Assembly: GCA_963751795.1 (NCBI GenBank)
Contig: CAVVVI010000004.1
Location: 620,001 to 684,000 of the forward strand
DNA from: BOG-908 sp963751795
GTDB lineage: Bacteria > Pseudomonadota > Alphaproteobacteria > Acetobacterales > Acetobacteraceae
DNA length: 64,000 bases
Reading direction: 5' to 3'
In this document: in pieces, positions 43,013-52,170 of the stretch
Position numbering within the stretch: the stretch's first letter is position 1
Layout: the number at the start of each line of letters is the position of its first letter
Translations under genes and position numbers: made by a program
The notes under the pieces: model-generated
Told to the model about the DNA's origin: nothing
Database searches by the model: none
What the model saw: the letters and a program-made list of their open reading frames with translations, nothing else

Positions 43013-44326
43013 ATGCGCATTCGTACGATGGTCGGCGCCGCCGCGGCGGTGGGAGCCTTGCTGTCCCTGTATGCGTGCGGCGAGCGCGCGACCCTGCCGG
43101 TGGCGGCCGGAACGGGGCCGCACCCTGAACTGCCGCCGCCCCATGCCGGGCTGCTGCCCACCGTGAACGTGGCGCCGGCCCGCGGCTGGGCGGAAGGGAC
43201 TGGGCCGATGGCTGCACCTGGCCTGAGCGTGACGGCGTTCGCGACCGGGCTGGATCACCCGCGCTGGCTGTACACCCTGCCCAACGGCGACATTCTGGTT
43301 GCCGAGACGAACGGCCCAAAGCGGCCGCAGGACGAGGCCGGTATCAAGGGCTTCGTCGCCGGGCTGATCATGAAGCGGGCCGGCGCCGGGGGGCCCAGCG
43401 CGGAGCGGATCACGCTGCTGCGGCCGCAGGGGCAGGGGCCGGCACAGCGGTTTACGTTGCTGAGCGGGCTGCACTCGCCTTTCGGCATGGCCCTGGTTGG
43501 GGATGCGCTGTACGTGGCCGACACCGATGCGGTGCTGCGTTTCCCCTACCAGGCCGGCCAGACCAGCATCACGACACCGGGCACGAAAGTGGTGGACCTG
43601 CCCGCCGGGCCGATCAATCACCATTGGACCAAGAACGTAATCGCCAGCGCCGATGGCAGCCGGCTTTTTGTGAGCGTCGGTTCGAACAGCAACGCGGCGG
43701 AAAACGGCATTCCTGCCGAGACGGAGCGCGCGGCGATCTGGGAAGTGGACCCGGTGGGCGGAGCGCATCGCGTGTTCGCCAGCGGCCTGCGCAATCCGGT
43801 GGGGATGGGATGGGAGCCGGTGACGCACGCCTTGTGGACCAGCGTGAACGAGCGCGATGAGATCGGCAGCGATCTGGTGCCCGACTACATGACCGCGGTG
43901 CATGACGGCGCGTTCTACGGCTGGCCGTACAGCTATTACGGCCAGCACGTTGATAGCCGTGCGCAGCCGCAGCAGCCCGATCTGGTGGCCAAGGCGATCG
44001 CCCCCGATTACGCGCTGGGGCCGCACACCGCCTCGCTGGGGTTGGCGTTTGCGCGGCCCGGGGCGATGGGCGCCGCTTACAGCCAGGGCGCGTTCGTGGG
44101 CCAGCATGGCAGCTGGAACCGCGTGCCGCGCAGCGGATACAAGGTGATTTTCGTGCCATTCGAGAACGGCCATCCATCCGGGCCGCCGATGGACGTGCTC
44201 AGCGGCTTTCTCGACAGCAACGGCAATGCGCAGGGGCGGCCGGTCGGGGTGGCGCTGGATGCGGCAGGCGCCCTGCTGGTGGCCGACGATGTGGGCAACA
44301 CGGTGTGGCGTGTGACGGCCCGCTGA
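43013..44326 (+). CDS. L-sorbosone dehydrogenase-like PQQ/beta-propeller lipoprotein
   Basis: A 437-residue lipoprotein (lipobox ending 'LSLYAC') with a six-bladed beta-propeller of the soluble glucose dehydrogenase/sorbosone dehydrogenase superfamily: 'LDHPRWLYTLPNGDILVAET', 'LFVSVGSNSNAAENGIPAET', 'FASGLRNPVGMGWEPVTHAL', 'VGQHGSWNRVPRSGYKVIFV'. In Gluconacetobacter the homologue oxidises L-sorbosone with PQQ. Activity and substrate here are not shown. AAGGGA lies upstream of the ATG. Confidence 0.88.
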   Translation: MRIRTMVGAAAAVGALLSLYACGERATLPVAAGTGPHPELPPPHAGLLPTVNVAPARGWAEGTGPMAAPGLSVTAFATGLDHPRWLYTLPNGDILVAETNGPKRPQDEAGIKGFVAGLIMKRAGAGGPSAERITLLRPQGQGPAQRFTLLSGLHSPFGMALVGDALYVADTDAVLRFPYQAGQTSITTPGTKVVDLPAGPINHHWTKNVIASADGSRLFVSVGSNSNAAENGIPAETERAAIWEVDPVGGAHRVFASGLRNPVGMGWEPVTHALWTSVNERDEIGSDLVPDYMTAVHDGAFYGWPYSYYGQHVDSRAQPQQPDLVAKAIAPDYALGPHTASLGLAFARPGAMGAAYSQGAFVGQHGSWNRVPRSGYKVIFVPFENGHPSGPPMDVLSGFLDSNGNAQGRPVGVALDAAGALLVADDVGNTVWRVTAR

Positions 44327-44390
44327 AGGAAGCGACGCCGGCGGCGAAAAGCCTTTGTGGGCTGCCGCAAGCCTGTGGCAATTTCGGCTG

Positions 44391-46274
44391 ATGAAACTGC
44401 CAGCCCTGTTCGCCCGCAAGCCGCCGGCAGCCCCGCCGCGCGTGACACTCGATTTGTTCCTGCTGCGCACCGGCAGCGGTCATTGGCTGGCAGCCGAGGC
44501 GGGCGAGGTGGGCATTGCCGAGGCGCCTGCACCCGAGGACGCGGTGCTGCTCGCCGTGCCGCGCGGCGCGCCGCAGACGAGCCTGCTGCTGGCGGCTGAC
44601 GGCCGCAGCTTCGCGGTGGAGGGGGACGGCATGACGGCGCCGGCCGTCTCGTGCCGGCTGCGCCGGGCGCCGGGGGGCCGTGTGGAGCTGCGCCATCCCA
44701 TCGCGGCCGGGCGCCACCTCGGCGTGGTGACCGGGGCGCCGGTGGGCAAGCCGAATCGCGTGCTGTTCGACCGGGTCGGCGACAAGGTGATGGACCGGTT
44801 CGAGCTGCAACCGGCCGAGGCCACCGTGCTGCTGCCGGCGGCCCGCGCGCTGTGCGAGGAGCTGGCCGCTGCACTGTGCCCGCCCATCAGCGGCGACGGG
44901 CTGTTGGCGCTGCTGCACGCGGCCCAGTTGCGGCCGGCTTTGGCCGAGACGCTGCTGCGGCTGCTGCCGGCCGACGAATTGGCGCGTGTGGCCACGCGGC
45001 TGATGGCCAGCCCCGCCGATCTGGCGCTGGTGCGCCGCGCGGTGCCGCATGATCCGTTCCTGGCCGGGCTGCCGGATCTGATCGGATGGCTCGCACAGGA
45101 CCGGCCAGCCACGCGCGAGGCGGTTTCCGCCGCCGGCGAGGATCATGTGAGCGTGCTGCAGGCCGGCGATCTGCGCCCGCAGGCCGGGCTGGCGCTGACG
45201 GCGCTGGCCCGCCGCACCGTGCCGCCGCGCCGCCTGGCCGCGGTGCTGGCTACGGCGCGCAACGAGGGCCCCTACATCCTGGACTGGCTAGCGCATCACC
45301 GCGCCTGCGGCTTCGACCATGCCGTGATCTACAGCAACGGCAATGATGACGGTTCGGACGAGCTGCTGGGTCTGCTCGCCGCGCATGGCGAGATCACCTG
45401 GGTACGCAATGAGCTGAGTGCCACCGCCAGGCCGCAATGGAAAGCCTATGGTCACGCCTTCAAGGTTCTGCCCGACCTGCTGGATTACCGCTGGACGATG
45501 GTGCTCGACCTGGACGAGTACGTCAGCTTCCGCACCGATCTGTTCAGCTCGATCGGTGACGTGATCGGCTGGCAGGAGTACCAGCCTTTCGATGCGCTGG
45601 CGATGCGCTGGCTCAATTTCGTCGGTGGCCGCACCGATATGTGGCACGACGCGCCTTCGACCCGCCGCTTCGTGCGGCGAGAGGCTGAAGTGAGCCCGCT
45701 GTTCAAGAGCCTGGTGCGCAGCAACCTGTTCTGGGATTCGCACGCGCATTTTCCCTATCCCACCATGGACGCGCCGTTCGCCTATAAGATCGAGGACGGG
45801 GCGCCGTGCCATCACATGAGCCTGCTGAAAGGCGTCAAGGTACCCGATGAGGCGCGCAGTGCGGATATCGCCTGGGTGGCGCATCATGTCTATCGGAGCG
45901 CCGGCGAAGCGCTGGTGAAGGCGATGCGCGGCGACGTGCTGTGGAACGAGACGTCGCGCGCAGATTCGGAACGGCTGGACACCATCGTTCGCCGGTTCGT
46001 GGCGATGGCCGACAACCCTGGGCTGGTGACCGACGATCGCACCATTCACGCAGCCCGCGGGCTGGACGGGCAACTGGCGCGGCTGAGTGCCCTGCCGGGC
46101 GTGCGGGATTGCGACCAGGCGATCAAGCAGCGTTTCGCCGCGCGCCTGGCGGCGGTGACGCAGGCCTTTGCCGACGTGCCGGTGGCGGGCGACCGGCCGC
46201 GCGAATACGCGCAGTTCCAGAACATCCTGCGCCAGCAAAACGAGCGCGGACGGGCGCGGACACGCGCCGCCTGA
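44391..46274 (+). CDS. glycosyltransferase family 2-like protein (Glyco_tranf_2_4 domain) with long N-terminal region
   Basis: A 627-residue protein. Residues about 270-500 form a GT-A fold of the Glyco_tranf_2_4 type: 'LAAVLATARNEGPYILDWLA', 'HHRACGFDHAVIYSNGNDDG', the DxD-like metal motif in 'MVLDLDEYVSFR' and 'NFVGGRTDMWHDAP'. The first 260 residues have no recognisable catalytic motif and include a beta-rich part and an Ala/Leu-rich helical part; the last 120 are helical. No membrane segment. It may glycosylate a surface glycan or protein; acceptor unknown. Confidence 0.82.
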   Translation: MKLPALFARKPPAAPPRVTLDLFLLRTGSGHWLAAEAGEVGIAEAPAPEDAVLLAVPRGAPQTSLLLAADGRSFAVEGDGMTAPAVSCRLRRAPGGRVELRHPIAAGRHLGVVTGAPVGKPNRVLFDRVGDKVMDRFELQPAEATVLLPAARALCEELAAALCPPISGDGLLALLHAAQLRPALAETLLRLLPADELARVATRLMASPADLALVRRAVPHDPFLAGLPDLIGWLAQDRPATREAVSAAGEDHVSVLQAGDLRPQAGLALTALARRTVPPRRLAAVLATARNEGPYILDWLAHHRACGFDHAVIYSNGNDDGSDELLGLLAAHGEITWVRNELSATARPQWKAYGHAFKVLPDLLDYRWTMVLDLDEYVSFRTDLFSSIGDVIGWQEYQPFDALAMRWLNFVGGRTDMWHDAPSTRRFVRREAEVSPLFKSLVRSNLFWDSHAHFPYPTMDAPFAYKIEDGAPCHHMSLLKGVKVPDEARSADIAWVAHHVYRSAGEALVKAMRGDVLWNETSRADSERLDTIVRRFVAMADNPGLVTDDRTIHAARGLDGQLARLSALPGVRDCDQAIKQRFAARLAAVTQAFADVPVAGDRPREYAQFQNILRQQNERGRARTRAA

Positions 46275-46393
46275 GCACGGGACGGCTCGCAGGCAGCTTC
46301 GATCACAAGCACGTCGGGCGGCTGAACCTGCCTACGATGGCTCCGTTGCCTGCCTGTTCCGGCACGGGGCCGGAGGCAATGAGGATCATCCGG

Positions 46394-46906
46394 ATGAATC
46401 GTCGTCACACCCTGCTCGCGCTCGGCGGCGCGCTACCCTTGGCCCTGACGGTCGGCAGCCTGAAGGCGCAAACCATGCCACCGGTGAACGTGACCACCTG
46501 GCGCGATGGAACTTTGCAGTATGGCACTCTGGCCAAGGCGACCAGCCAGTATGCGCTGCTGCGCTCCGGCAATCAGTTCGTGCGTGATTTCGCACGCGGC
46601 GAGATCCAGGAGCAGACGGCGTTCGCGCAAGCCCTGACTGCCACGCCGAACCCGCCGCCGTTCCCGCTGACGCCCGCCCAGCAGGCGATGCTGGCCAGCG
46701 TGCAGAACGCGCCGGATGCGAGCTTCGATGCAAACTACATCGCGCTGCAGATCCAGGGCCACGAGATGCTGCTGGCGTTGCAGATCGGGCTGCTGTCGGA
46801 TGGGCTGCCTTACACGTCGGCCGCGGTGCAGCAGGCGCTGGTGGCGCAGGCGTTCATCGAGAACCACCTGGTCGCGCTGCAGCTGCTCTCGACCTATCGC
46901 CAGTAG
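46394..46906 (+). CDS. DUF4142-like exported protein
   Basis: A 170-residue exported helical protein: leader 'RRHTLLALGGALPLALTVGS' then 'LKAQ', followed by a ferritin-like four-helix layout ('QFVRDFARGEIQEQTAFAQA', 'FDANYIALQIQGHEMLLALQ', 'ALVAQAFIENHLVALQLLST'), typical of DUF4142. Function is unknown; some relatives are envelope stress proteins. The ATG at 46394 has GAGGA eight bases upstream; an ATG at 46379 has its GGAGG too close. Confidence 0.78.
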   Translation: MNRRHTLLALGGALPLALTVGSLKAQTMPPVNVTTWRDGTLQYGTLAKATSQYALLRSGNQFVRDFARGEIQEQTAFAQALTATPNPPPFPLTPAQQAMLASVQNAPDASFDANYIALQIQGHEMLLALQIGLLSDGLPYTSAAVQQALVAQAFIENHLVALQLLSTYRQ

Positions 46907-47039
46907 GCGGCAGGCGCGGTGTTCTGCCGGTGAGCCCATGCGGGCCCGCCGGCAGCCGCCTCCCTAGCCAGGGCGGCCAAGCTGCCGCATGCTGCGCCCG
47001 CACGGCCCCGGCACCAGGGGCCGCAACCCGGGAGCGAGC

Positions 47040-48020
47040 GTGAAAGCGATCGTCTGCAACGAGTTCGGACCTATCGAGACGCTGACCCTTGAGGAACGGC
47101 CTGATCCCGTGCCGGGCGCGGGCGAGCTGCTGGTCGAGGTTCATGCGGCCGGGGTCAATTTCCCCGATGGGCTGATGGTGCGCGGTGAATACCAGGTGAA
47201 GCCGCCGCGCCCGTTTACGCCGGGCAGCGAGGTTGCCGGCCTGGTCCGCGCCGCCGGCCCCGGGGTGACGGGTTTCACGGTGGGAGACCGCGTGGTGGCC
47301 CTGCCGGGCATTGGCGGGTTTGCCGAGATGGTGGTGGCCTCGGCCGACCGCACGGTGAAGCTGCCGGACGGAATGGGGTTCGAAGCGGCCTCCGGCTTCA
47401 TGCTGGTTTACGGCACGTCGCTGCATGCGCTGGCCGATTGCGGGCGCCTGAAGGCTGGCGAGACGCTGTTGGTTCTGGGCGCGGCGGGGGGCGTGGGGCT
47501 GGCGGCCGTCGAGATTGGCCGCGCCTTGGGCGCCCGCGTGATTGCAGCGGCCTCCACCGACGAGAAGCTGGCGCTGGCCAAGGCGCATGGCGCCGAGATC
47601 GGCATCAATTACGTGACGGCCGACCTGAAAACCGAGCTGAAGCGCCTGGCGCCGGCCGGGGTGGATGTGGTGTACGATCCCGTGGGCGGTGCTTCGACCG
47701 AGGCAGCCGTGCGCGGGCTGGCCTGGGGCGGCCGGCTGTTGGTGGTCGGGTTTGCTGCCGGCGACATACCGCGGTTGCCGCTCAACTTGCTGCTGCTGCG
47801 CGAAGGCGAGGCGAAAGGCGTGTTCTGGGGCACCTGGACGCAGCGCGAGCCGGCGGCGCATGCCGCGGCGGTGCAGCGCCTGTTCGGCTGGGTGGCGTCG
47901 GGCGAATTGAAGCCGCATGTCTCGGCCGCATATCCGCTGGAGCGGACGAGCGAGGCGCTGGCCGAGGTGATGAATCGCCGCGTGCAGGGCAAGGTTGTAT
48001 TGGTGCCGGCCAGGAGCTGA
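47040..48020 (+). CDS. NADPH:quinone oxidoreductase family protein (zinc-independent MDR)
   Basis: A 326-residue medium-chain reductase: N-terminal GroES-like domain with 'VHAAGVNFPDGLMVRGEYQV' and 'PFTPGSEVAGLVRAAGPGVT', then the Rossmann domain with 'LLVLGAAGGVGLAAVEIGRA' and 'GVDVVYDPVGGASTEAAVRG'. Zinc ligands of alcohol dehydrogenases are absent, as expected for the QOR branch. GTG at 47040 follows GGGAG. Probably co-transcribed with the acyl-CoA dehydrogenase downstream, an arrangement that fits fatty-acid or branched-acyl oxidation. Confidence 0.92.
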   Translation: MKAIVCNEFGPIETLTLEERPDPVPGAGELLVEVHAAGVNFPDGLMVRGEYQVKPPRPFTPGSEVAGLVRAAGPGVTGFTVGDRVVALPGIGGFAEMVVASADRTVKLPDGMGFEAASGFMLVYGTSLHALADCGRLKAGETLLVLGAAGGVGLAAVEIGRALGARVIAAASTDEKLALAKAHGAEIGINYVTADLKTELKRLAPAGVDVVYDPVGGASTEAAVRGLAWGGRLLVVGFAAGDIPRLPLNLLLLREGEAKGVFWGTWTQREPAAHAAAVQRLFGWVASGELKPHVSAAYPLERTSEALAEVMNRRVQGKVVLVPARS

Positions 48021-48113
48021 GCCGCAGTGAGGGCTGCCGATTACGGCGTAGCCACGGGTGCGATGCAGTTCGACTTGCGCGCATTGCGCGGCGGTTTTTT
48101 GTGGGAGTGACGC

Positions 48114-49316
48114 ATGGATTTTACGTTCAACGACAAAACGCGCGAGTATCAGGAGCGCGTGTCCGCGTTCATGGACAAGCACATTTATCCCAACGAGCAT
48201 CGCTTCCACGAGCAGGTGGCCACGGGCGAGCGCTGGCAGCCGGTGCAGCTGATCGAAGACCTTAAGCCGATGGCGCGCGAGGCCGGGCTTTGGAACCTGT
48301 TCCTGCCCGATTCGCACCGTGGCGCCGGGCTGAAGAATATCGAGTATGCGCCGCTGGCCGAGATCATGGGCCGTGTGGAATTTGCCAGCGAAGTGTTCAA
48401 CTGCTCCGCACCCGACACCGGCAACATGGAGACGATCGAGCGCTACGGCACGGACGCGCAGAAGCAGGAATGGCTCGAGCCGCTGCTGGAGGGGAAAATC
48501 CGCTCGGCATTCGCGATGACCGAGCCGGGCGTGGCATCCTCGGATGCCACCAACATCGAGAGCACGATCGAGCGCCAGGGCGACGAGTATGTGATCAACG
48601 GCCGCAAATGGTGGACCAGCGGCGGCGGTGATCCGCGCTGCAAGCTGCTGATCTTCATGGGCAAGACGAACCCGAAGGCCGACCGCCACAGCCAGCAATC
48701 GATGATCCTGGTGCCGCGCGACACGCCGGGCGTGGAGATCATGCGGCCGCTGACGGTGTTCGGCTACGACGACGCGCCGCACGGCCATATGGAAGTGGAT
48801 TTCCGCAACGTGCGCGTGCCGGTGGCCAATATCCTGCTTGGCGAGGGCAGGGGCTTCGAGATTGCGCAGGGGCGGCTTGGCCCGGGGCGAATCCATCATT
48901 GCATGCGCCTGATCGGCAAGGCGGAGCGGGCGCTGGAAGCCATGTGCAAGCGTGCCAAGTCTCGCGTGGCGTTCGGCAAGCCGATCGCCGAGCAGACGGT
49001 GACGCTGGAGCGCATCGCCGAGGCGCGCTGCATGATCGAGCAGGCGCGGCTTCTGACGCTGAAGGCGGCGCACATGATGGACACCGTCGGCAACAAGGCG
49101 GCGCGCGCGGAGATCGCGATGATCAAGGTGGTCGCACCGTCGATGGCGTGCCAGGTGATCGACTGGGCGATGCAGGTGCATGGCGGCGGCGGCGTGAGCC
49201 AGGATTTCCATCTGGCGTATCACTACGCCAGCAGCCGGACGCTGCGGTTTGCCGATGGGCCGGACGAGGTGCATCGCAACCAGATCGGGCGGCTGGAACT
49301 GGGGAAGTATAACTAG
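48114..49316 (+). CDS. acyl-CoA dehydrogenase family protein
   Basis: A 400-residue flavoprotein: 'AFAMTEPGVASSDATNIEST' (FAD/substrate-binding), 'WWTSGGGDPRCKLLIFMGKT', 'GEGRGFEIAQGRLGPGRIHH' and the C-terminal 'QVHGGGGVSQDFHLAYHYAS' then 'RFADGPDEVHRNQIGRLEL'. The profile resembles the long-/branched-chain ACAD10/11-type branch. It oxidises acyl-CoA to enoyl-CoA with electron-transferring flavoprotein as acceptor. Substrate chain length cannot be told. Confidence 0.93.
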   Translation: MDFTFNDKTREYQERVSAFMDKHIYPNEHRFHEQVATGERWQPVQLIEDLKPMAREAGLWNLFLPDSHRGAGLKNIEYAPLAEIMGRVEFASEVFNCSAPDTGNMETIERYGTDAQKQEWLEPLLEGKIRSAFAMTEPGVASSDATNIESTIERQGDEYVINGRKWWTSGGGDPRCKLLIFMGKTNPKADRHSQQSMILVPRDTPGVEIMRPLTVFGYDDAPHGHMEVDFRNVRVPVANILLGEGRGFEIAQGRLGPGRIHHCMRLIGKAERALEAMCKRAKSRVAFGKPIAEQTVTLERIAEARCMIEQARLLTLKAAHMMDTVGNKAARAEIAMIKVVAPSMACQVIDWAMQVHGGGGVSQDFHLAYHYASSRTLRFADGPDEVHRNQIGRLELGKYN

Positions 49317-49738
49317 CTGTCCGAACGATCTGCCGGCTGTCGCGCGCCATTGTTGTGGCGCGCGACAATCGGTGAGCGGTTTTGTGGTCAGGCTGCGGGC
49401 TCGTCAGAGGCGAACCTCGGACGGCAAGCGGAACGTTGCAAACAGCCGCCGGGCGGGCCGCACTGCGCCAGGCGGGCCCAGAGATTGCGGCCGCGTGCCG
49501 GCGTCGCGCCAAGCCATAGCAAACGCAGCCTGTTCTACGACGGCATGGCGAAAAGTCGCGATGCCCTGTTTGCCTCTACAGGACGCGCCGGACCCCCTCC
49601 GCTCAGTGTGGCCGCGACGGCACGCGTTGCGCGTGTGCAACTCCCTAATGGAGAGCTGTAGGAGCCGCTCGCGCGCTGGATCTGCTGGAGACGAACCGGC
49701 TCCGACCCTCGCGAGGATCGGAGCCGAGCGTCTCGAGG
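49317..49738. other. 422-base intergenic region with two hairpins
   Basis: TGTCGCGCGCC (49338-49348) and GGCGCGCGACA (49357-49367) pair over 11 bases just after the acyl-CoA dehydrogenase. CGGCTCCGA (49697-49705) and TCGGAGCCG (49718-49726), with inner CCTC/GAGG pairs, form a long hairpin just beyond the stop of the convergent rhlE. Both are candidate transcription ends, without good T-tracts. No convincing gene lies between them. Confidence 0.5.
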
Positions 49739-50858
49739 TCAGGCCGCGATGGGCAGGCGGGCGCGGATCAGCTTTTCGATGCCGCGCAGCTGGGCGCGTT
49801 CGCCGTCGTCGCACAGGCTGATGGCGCGGCCGGCTGCGCCGGCACGGGCGGTGCGGCCGATGCGGTGGACGTAGGCTTCGGGCACGTCCGGCAGGTCGAA
49901 GTTGATGACGTGCGTGACGCCGTCCACGTCGATGCCGCGCGCGGCGATGTCTGTGGCGATCAGCACCGGCACGTTGCCGCGCTTGAAGTCGGCGAGCGCG
50001 CGTTCACGCTGGCCCTGGCTCTTGTTGCCGTGGATGGCGCTGGCGCTCAGGCCCGCGGCGGTCAGATGCTGCACGATACGGTCGGCGCCGTGCTTGGTGC
50101 GGGCGAAGACGAGCGTGCGGCCCATTTCCGGGTTCTTCAACATGCGCGTCAGCACAACGCGCTTCTCGGACTGATTGACGAAGACCACGCTCTGGTCGAT
50201 GCGCTCGGCGGTCGTGGCCACCGGTGTGACGCTGACGCGCACGGGGTCCTTCAGCATCGAGTTCGGCCAGCGCCTGAATCTCCTTCGGCATGGTGGCCGA
50301 GAAGAACAGCGTCTGGCGCACGGCCGGCAGCTCGCGGGCGATGCGCTTGATGGGAATGACGAAGCCCAGATCGAGCATGTGGTCGGCCTCGTCGAGGACC
50401 AGCACCTCGGTGCGGTCCAGGCGCACATGGCCTTCACCAAACAGGTCGAGCAGGCGGCCGGGTGTAGCGACGATGACGTCCACGCCATTGGCCAGCGCGG
50501 TAATCTGGCGGCCCTTTGGCACGCCGCCGAAGATCAGGGCTACGCGGATGCTGGTCTGGCGGCCATAGGTGCGGAAGCTCTCGGCGATCTGTGCCGCCAG
50601 TTCGCGCGTGGGGGCCAGCACCAGGCAGCGCGTCGTCTTGCGCTCGTAGGGGCGGGGATGCCCCATCAGCCGGTGCAGGATCGGCAGCGCGAAGGCCGCG
50701 GTCTTGCCGGTGCCGGTCTGTGCGATGCCGAGCAGGTCGTGCCCCTTGAGCAGATGCGGGATTGCCTGCTGCTGGATGGGGGTGGGAATCGTATAGCCAG
50801 TGGCGACCAGCGCCTTGAGCAGCGGAGCTGCCAGGCCGAGTTCTGCGAATTCAGTCAT
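49739..50858 (-). pseudogene. rhlE: DEAD-box RNA helicase gene (RhlE-like) with a one-base frameshift
   Basis: ATP-dependent RNA helicase that would encode about 372 residues. The 5' part has the Q motif, Walker A 'AQTGTGKTAAF', 'PTRELAAQI', 'DEADHMLDLGF' and 'FFSATMP'; the 3' part has 'VFARTKHGADRIVQHL', 'IATDIAARGIDVDGV' and 'HRIGRTARAG'. The two parts are in different frames. Removing one A/T at about 50262-50263 (minus-strand GCCGAACTCGATG read as GCCGACTCGATG) joins 'MPKEIQALA' to 'DSMLKDPVRVSVTPVATTAE' exactly as in the family. All other positions read cleanly, so this is either a very recent mutation or a sequencing error. Confidence 0.85.
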
Positions 50859-51093
50859 GGGGAGGGTAAAGCTTTCTGTGCCGCGTGCCCGAAGGAGCGG
50901 AAGAGCGGTCGGCAGGACCGCAAGCCGGCGCGTGTAGTCAGGAACGGAAACCGGCCAGGCTCTGAAAGCGAACGGTCGCGTTATTGCCGCGCCGCAGCAT
51001 AATGGGGCGGCACGACCGCGAAGTCAAGCAAAACAGATGCTTCCGCGGTTGCCGGCCATGTAGCCTGCGCGGTTGCGGCCAGGGGCGGGGCGC

Positions 51094-52074
51094 GTGAAGT
51101 CGCCGTGCCGCTTGGCACTCGCCTACACGGGGGCGATAACAGCTTCCATGCCGCACGAGAGCACTATTCTGAGCGAGCCGTATGCGGGCCTGCAAGCGCA
51201 GGCGCTGGGGCTGGCTGAGGCGGCGGGGCTGGAGCCTGGCATCGTGGAACTGCGGCCGCGCCGGCCGTGGTCGTGGGTCGGCGCCGCGTCCTGGCCGGCG
51301 CCGTTGCGGGCGGTGGGGCTGGACGAGCCGCCGCCGGGCATACTGTTCACCGCCGGCGGCACGGCCGGCGCGGTGGGGGCGGCGTGCCATCGGCGCGGCA
51401 GCGTGGTGGTGCAGGTGCAGAACCCCCGCATCAGCCTGCGGCATTTCGATCTGGTGGTAGCCAACCGGCACGATGGCCTCTCGGGGCCGAATGTTATCGT
51501 CACGCGCACGGCGCTGCACCGGGCGACGCCGGCGCGGCTGGCAGAGGCCCGGGCGATCTGGGAACCGCGCCTGGCGCATCTGCCGCGCCCGCTGGTGGCC
51601 GTGCTGGTGGGCGGCAGCAACGGACGCTTCAGGCTGGGCGCGGCCGAGGGCGCCGCGCTGGCCGGCCAGCTTTCTGGCATGATGAACCGCGATCGCCCGG
51701 GCGTGGCGCTGACCTCCTCGCGGCGCACGCCACCTGCCGTGTTGCAGCAGCTGCGGCAGACGTTGGAGCCGCGCGGCGCCTGGGTTTGGGACATGGCAGG
51801 GGAGAACCCGTATTTTGGGCTGCTGGCCTTGGCCGATGCGATCATCGTGACGGTGGACAGCATCTCCATGGTCTCCGAAGCCGTGGCCACGCAGGCGCCG
51901 GTGCTGCTTGCCGACCTGCCGGGGCGCAGCGCCAGGATCGGCCGATTTCGGCGCGCGTTGCTGGCCGAGGGGCGCGTGCGCCCGTTCTCCGGCCGGCTGG
52001 AGACCTGGCCGGTGGTGCCGGTGGATGATACGCCGCAAGCCGGGTGGGAAGTGAGCCGCAGGTTGGGCTTGTAG
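51094..52074 (+). CDS. ELM1/DUF1022-family protein
   Basis: A 326-residue protein resembling the mitochondrial-fission ELM1/DUF1022 family, which has a glycosyltransferase-B-like fold: 'GLQAQALGLAEAAGLEPGIV', 'PPPGILFTAGGTAGAVGAAC', 'RPLVAVLVGGSNGRFRLG', 'LALADAIIVTVDSISMVSEA', 'PVLLADLPG'. Bacterial members often sit beside LPS or surface-glycan genes; their reaction is unknown. GTG at 51094 follows a purine-rich AGGGGCGGGG; an ATG at 51148 is an alternative. It starts the second glycan locus. Confidence 0.8.
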   Translation: MKSPCRLALAYTGAITASMPHESTILSEPYAGLQAQALGLAEAAGLEPGIVELRPRRPWSWVGAASWPAPLRAVGLDEPPPGILFTAGGTAGAVGAACHRRGSVVVQVQNPRISLRHFDLVVANRHDGLSGPNVIVTRTALHRATPARLAEARAIWEPRLAHLPRPLVAVLVGGSNGRFRLGAAEGAALAGQLSGMMNRDRPGVALTSSRRTPPAVLQQLRQTLEPRGAWVWDMAGENPYFGLLALADAIIVTVDSISMVSEAVATQAPVLLADLPGRSARIGRFRRALLAEGRVRPFSGRLETWPVVPVDDTPQAGWEVSRRLGL

Positions 52075-52170
52075 AGCGCGCCATGCGCTCAACCGGCGTC
52101 GGCGCGCGGCTGAACATCGTTGGCCACGCGTCTTCTGCACGAAGATCGGGCTACCACTAAGGTCAAGGCA

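Noticed and set aside
46854..49274. An 806-codon minus-strand frame across the quinone oxidoreductase and acyl-CoA dehydrogenase
   Set aside because: Both plus-strand genes have full family motifs; the antisense frame has none and is His/Arg-rich noise.
49350..49661. A 103-codon plus-strand frame in the 49.3-49.7 kb gap
   Set aside because: No family resemblance, no ribosome site, and it covers hairpins that look like transcription ends.
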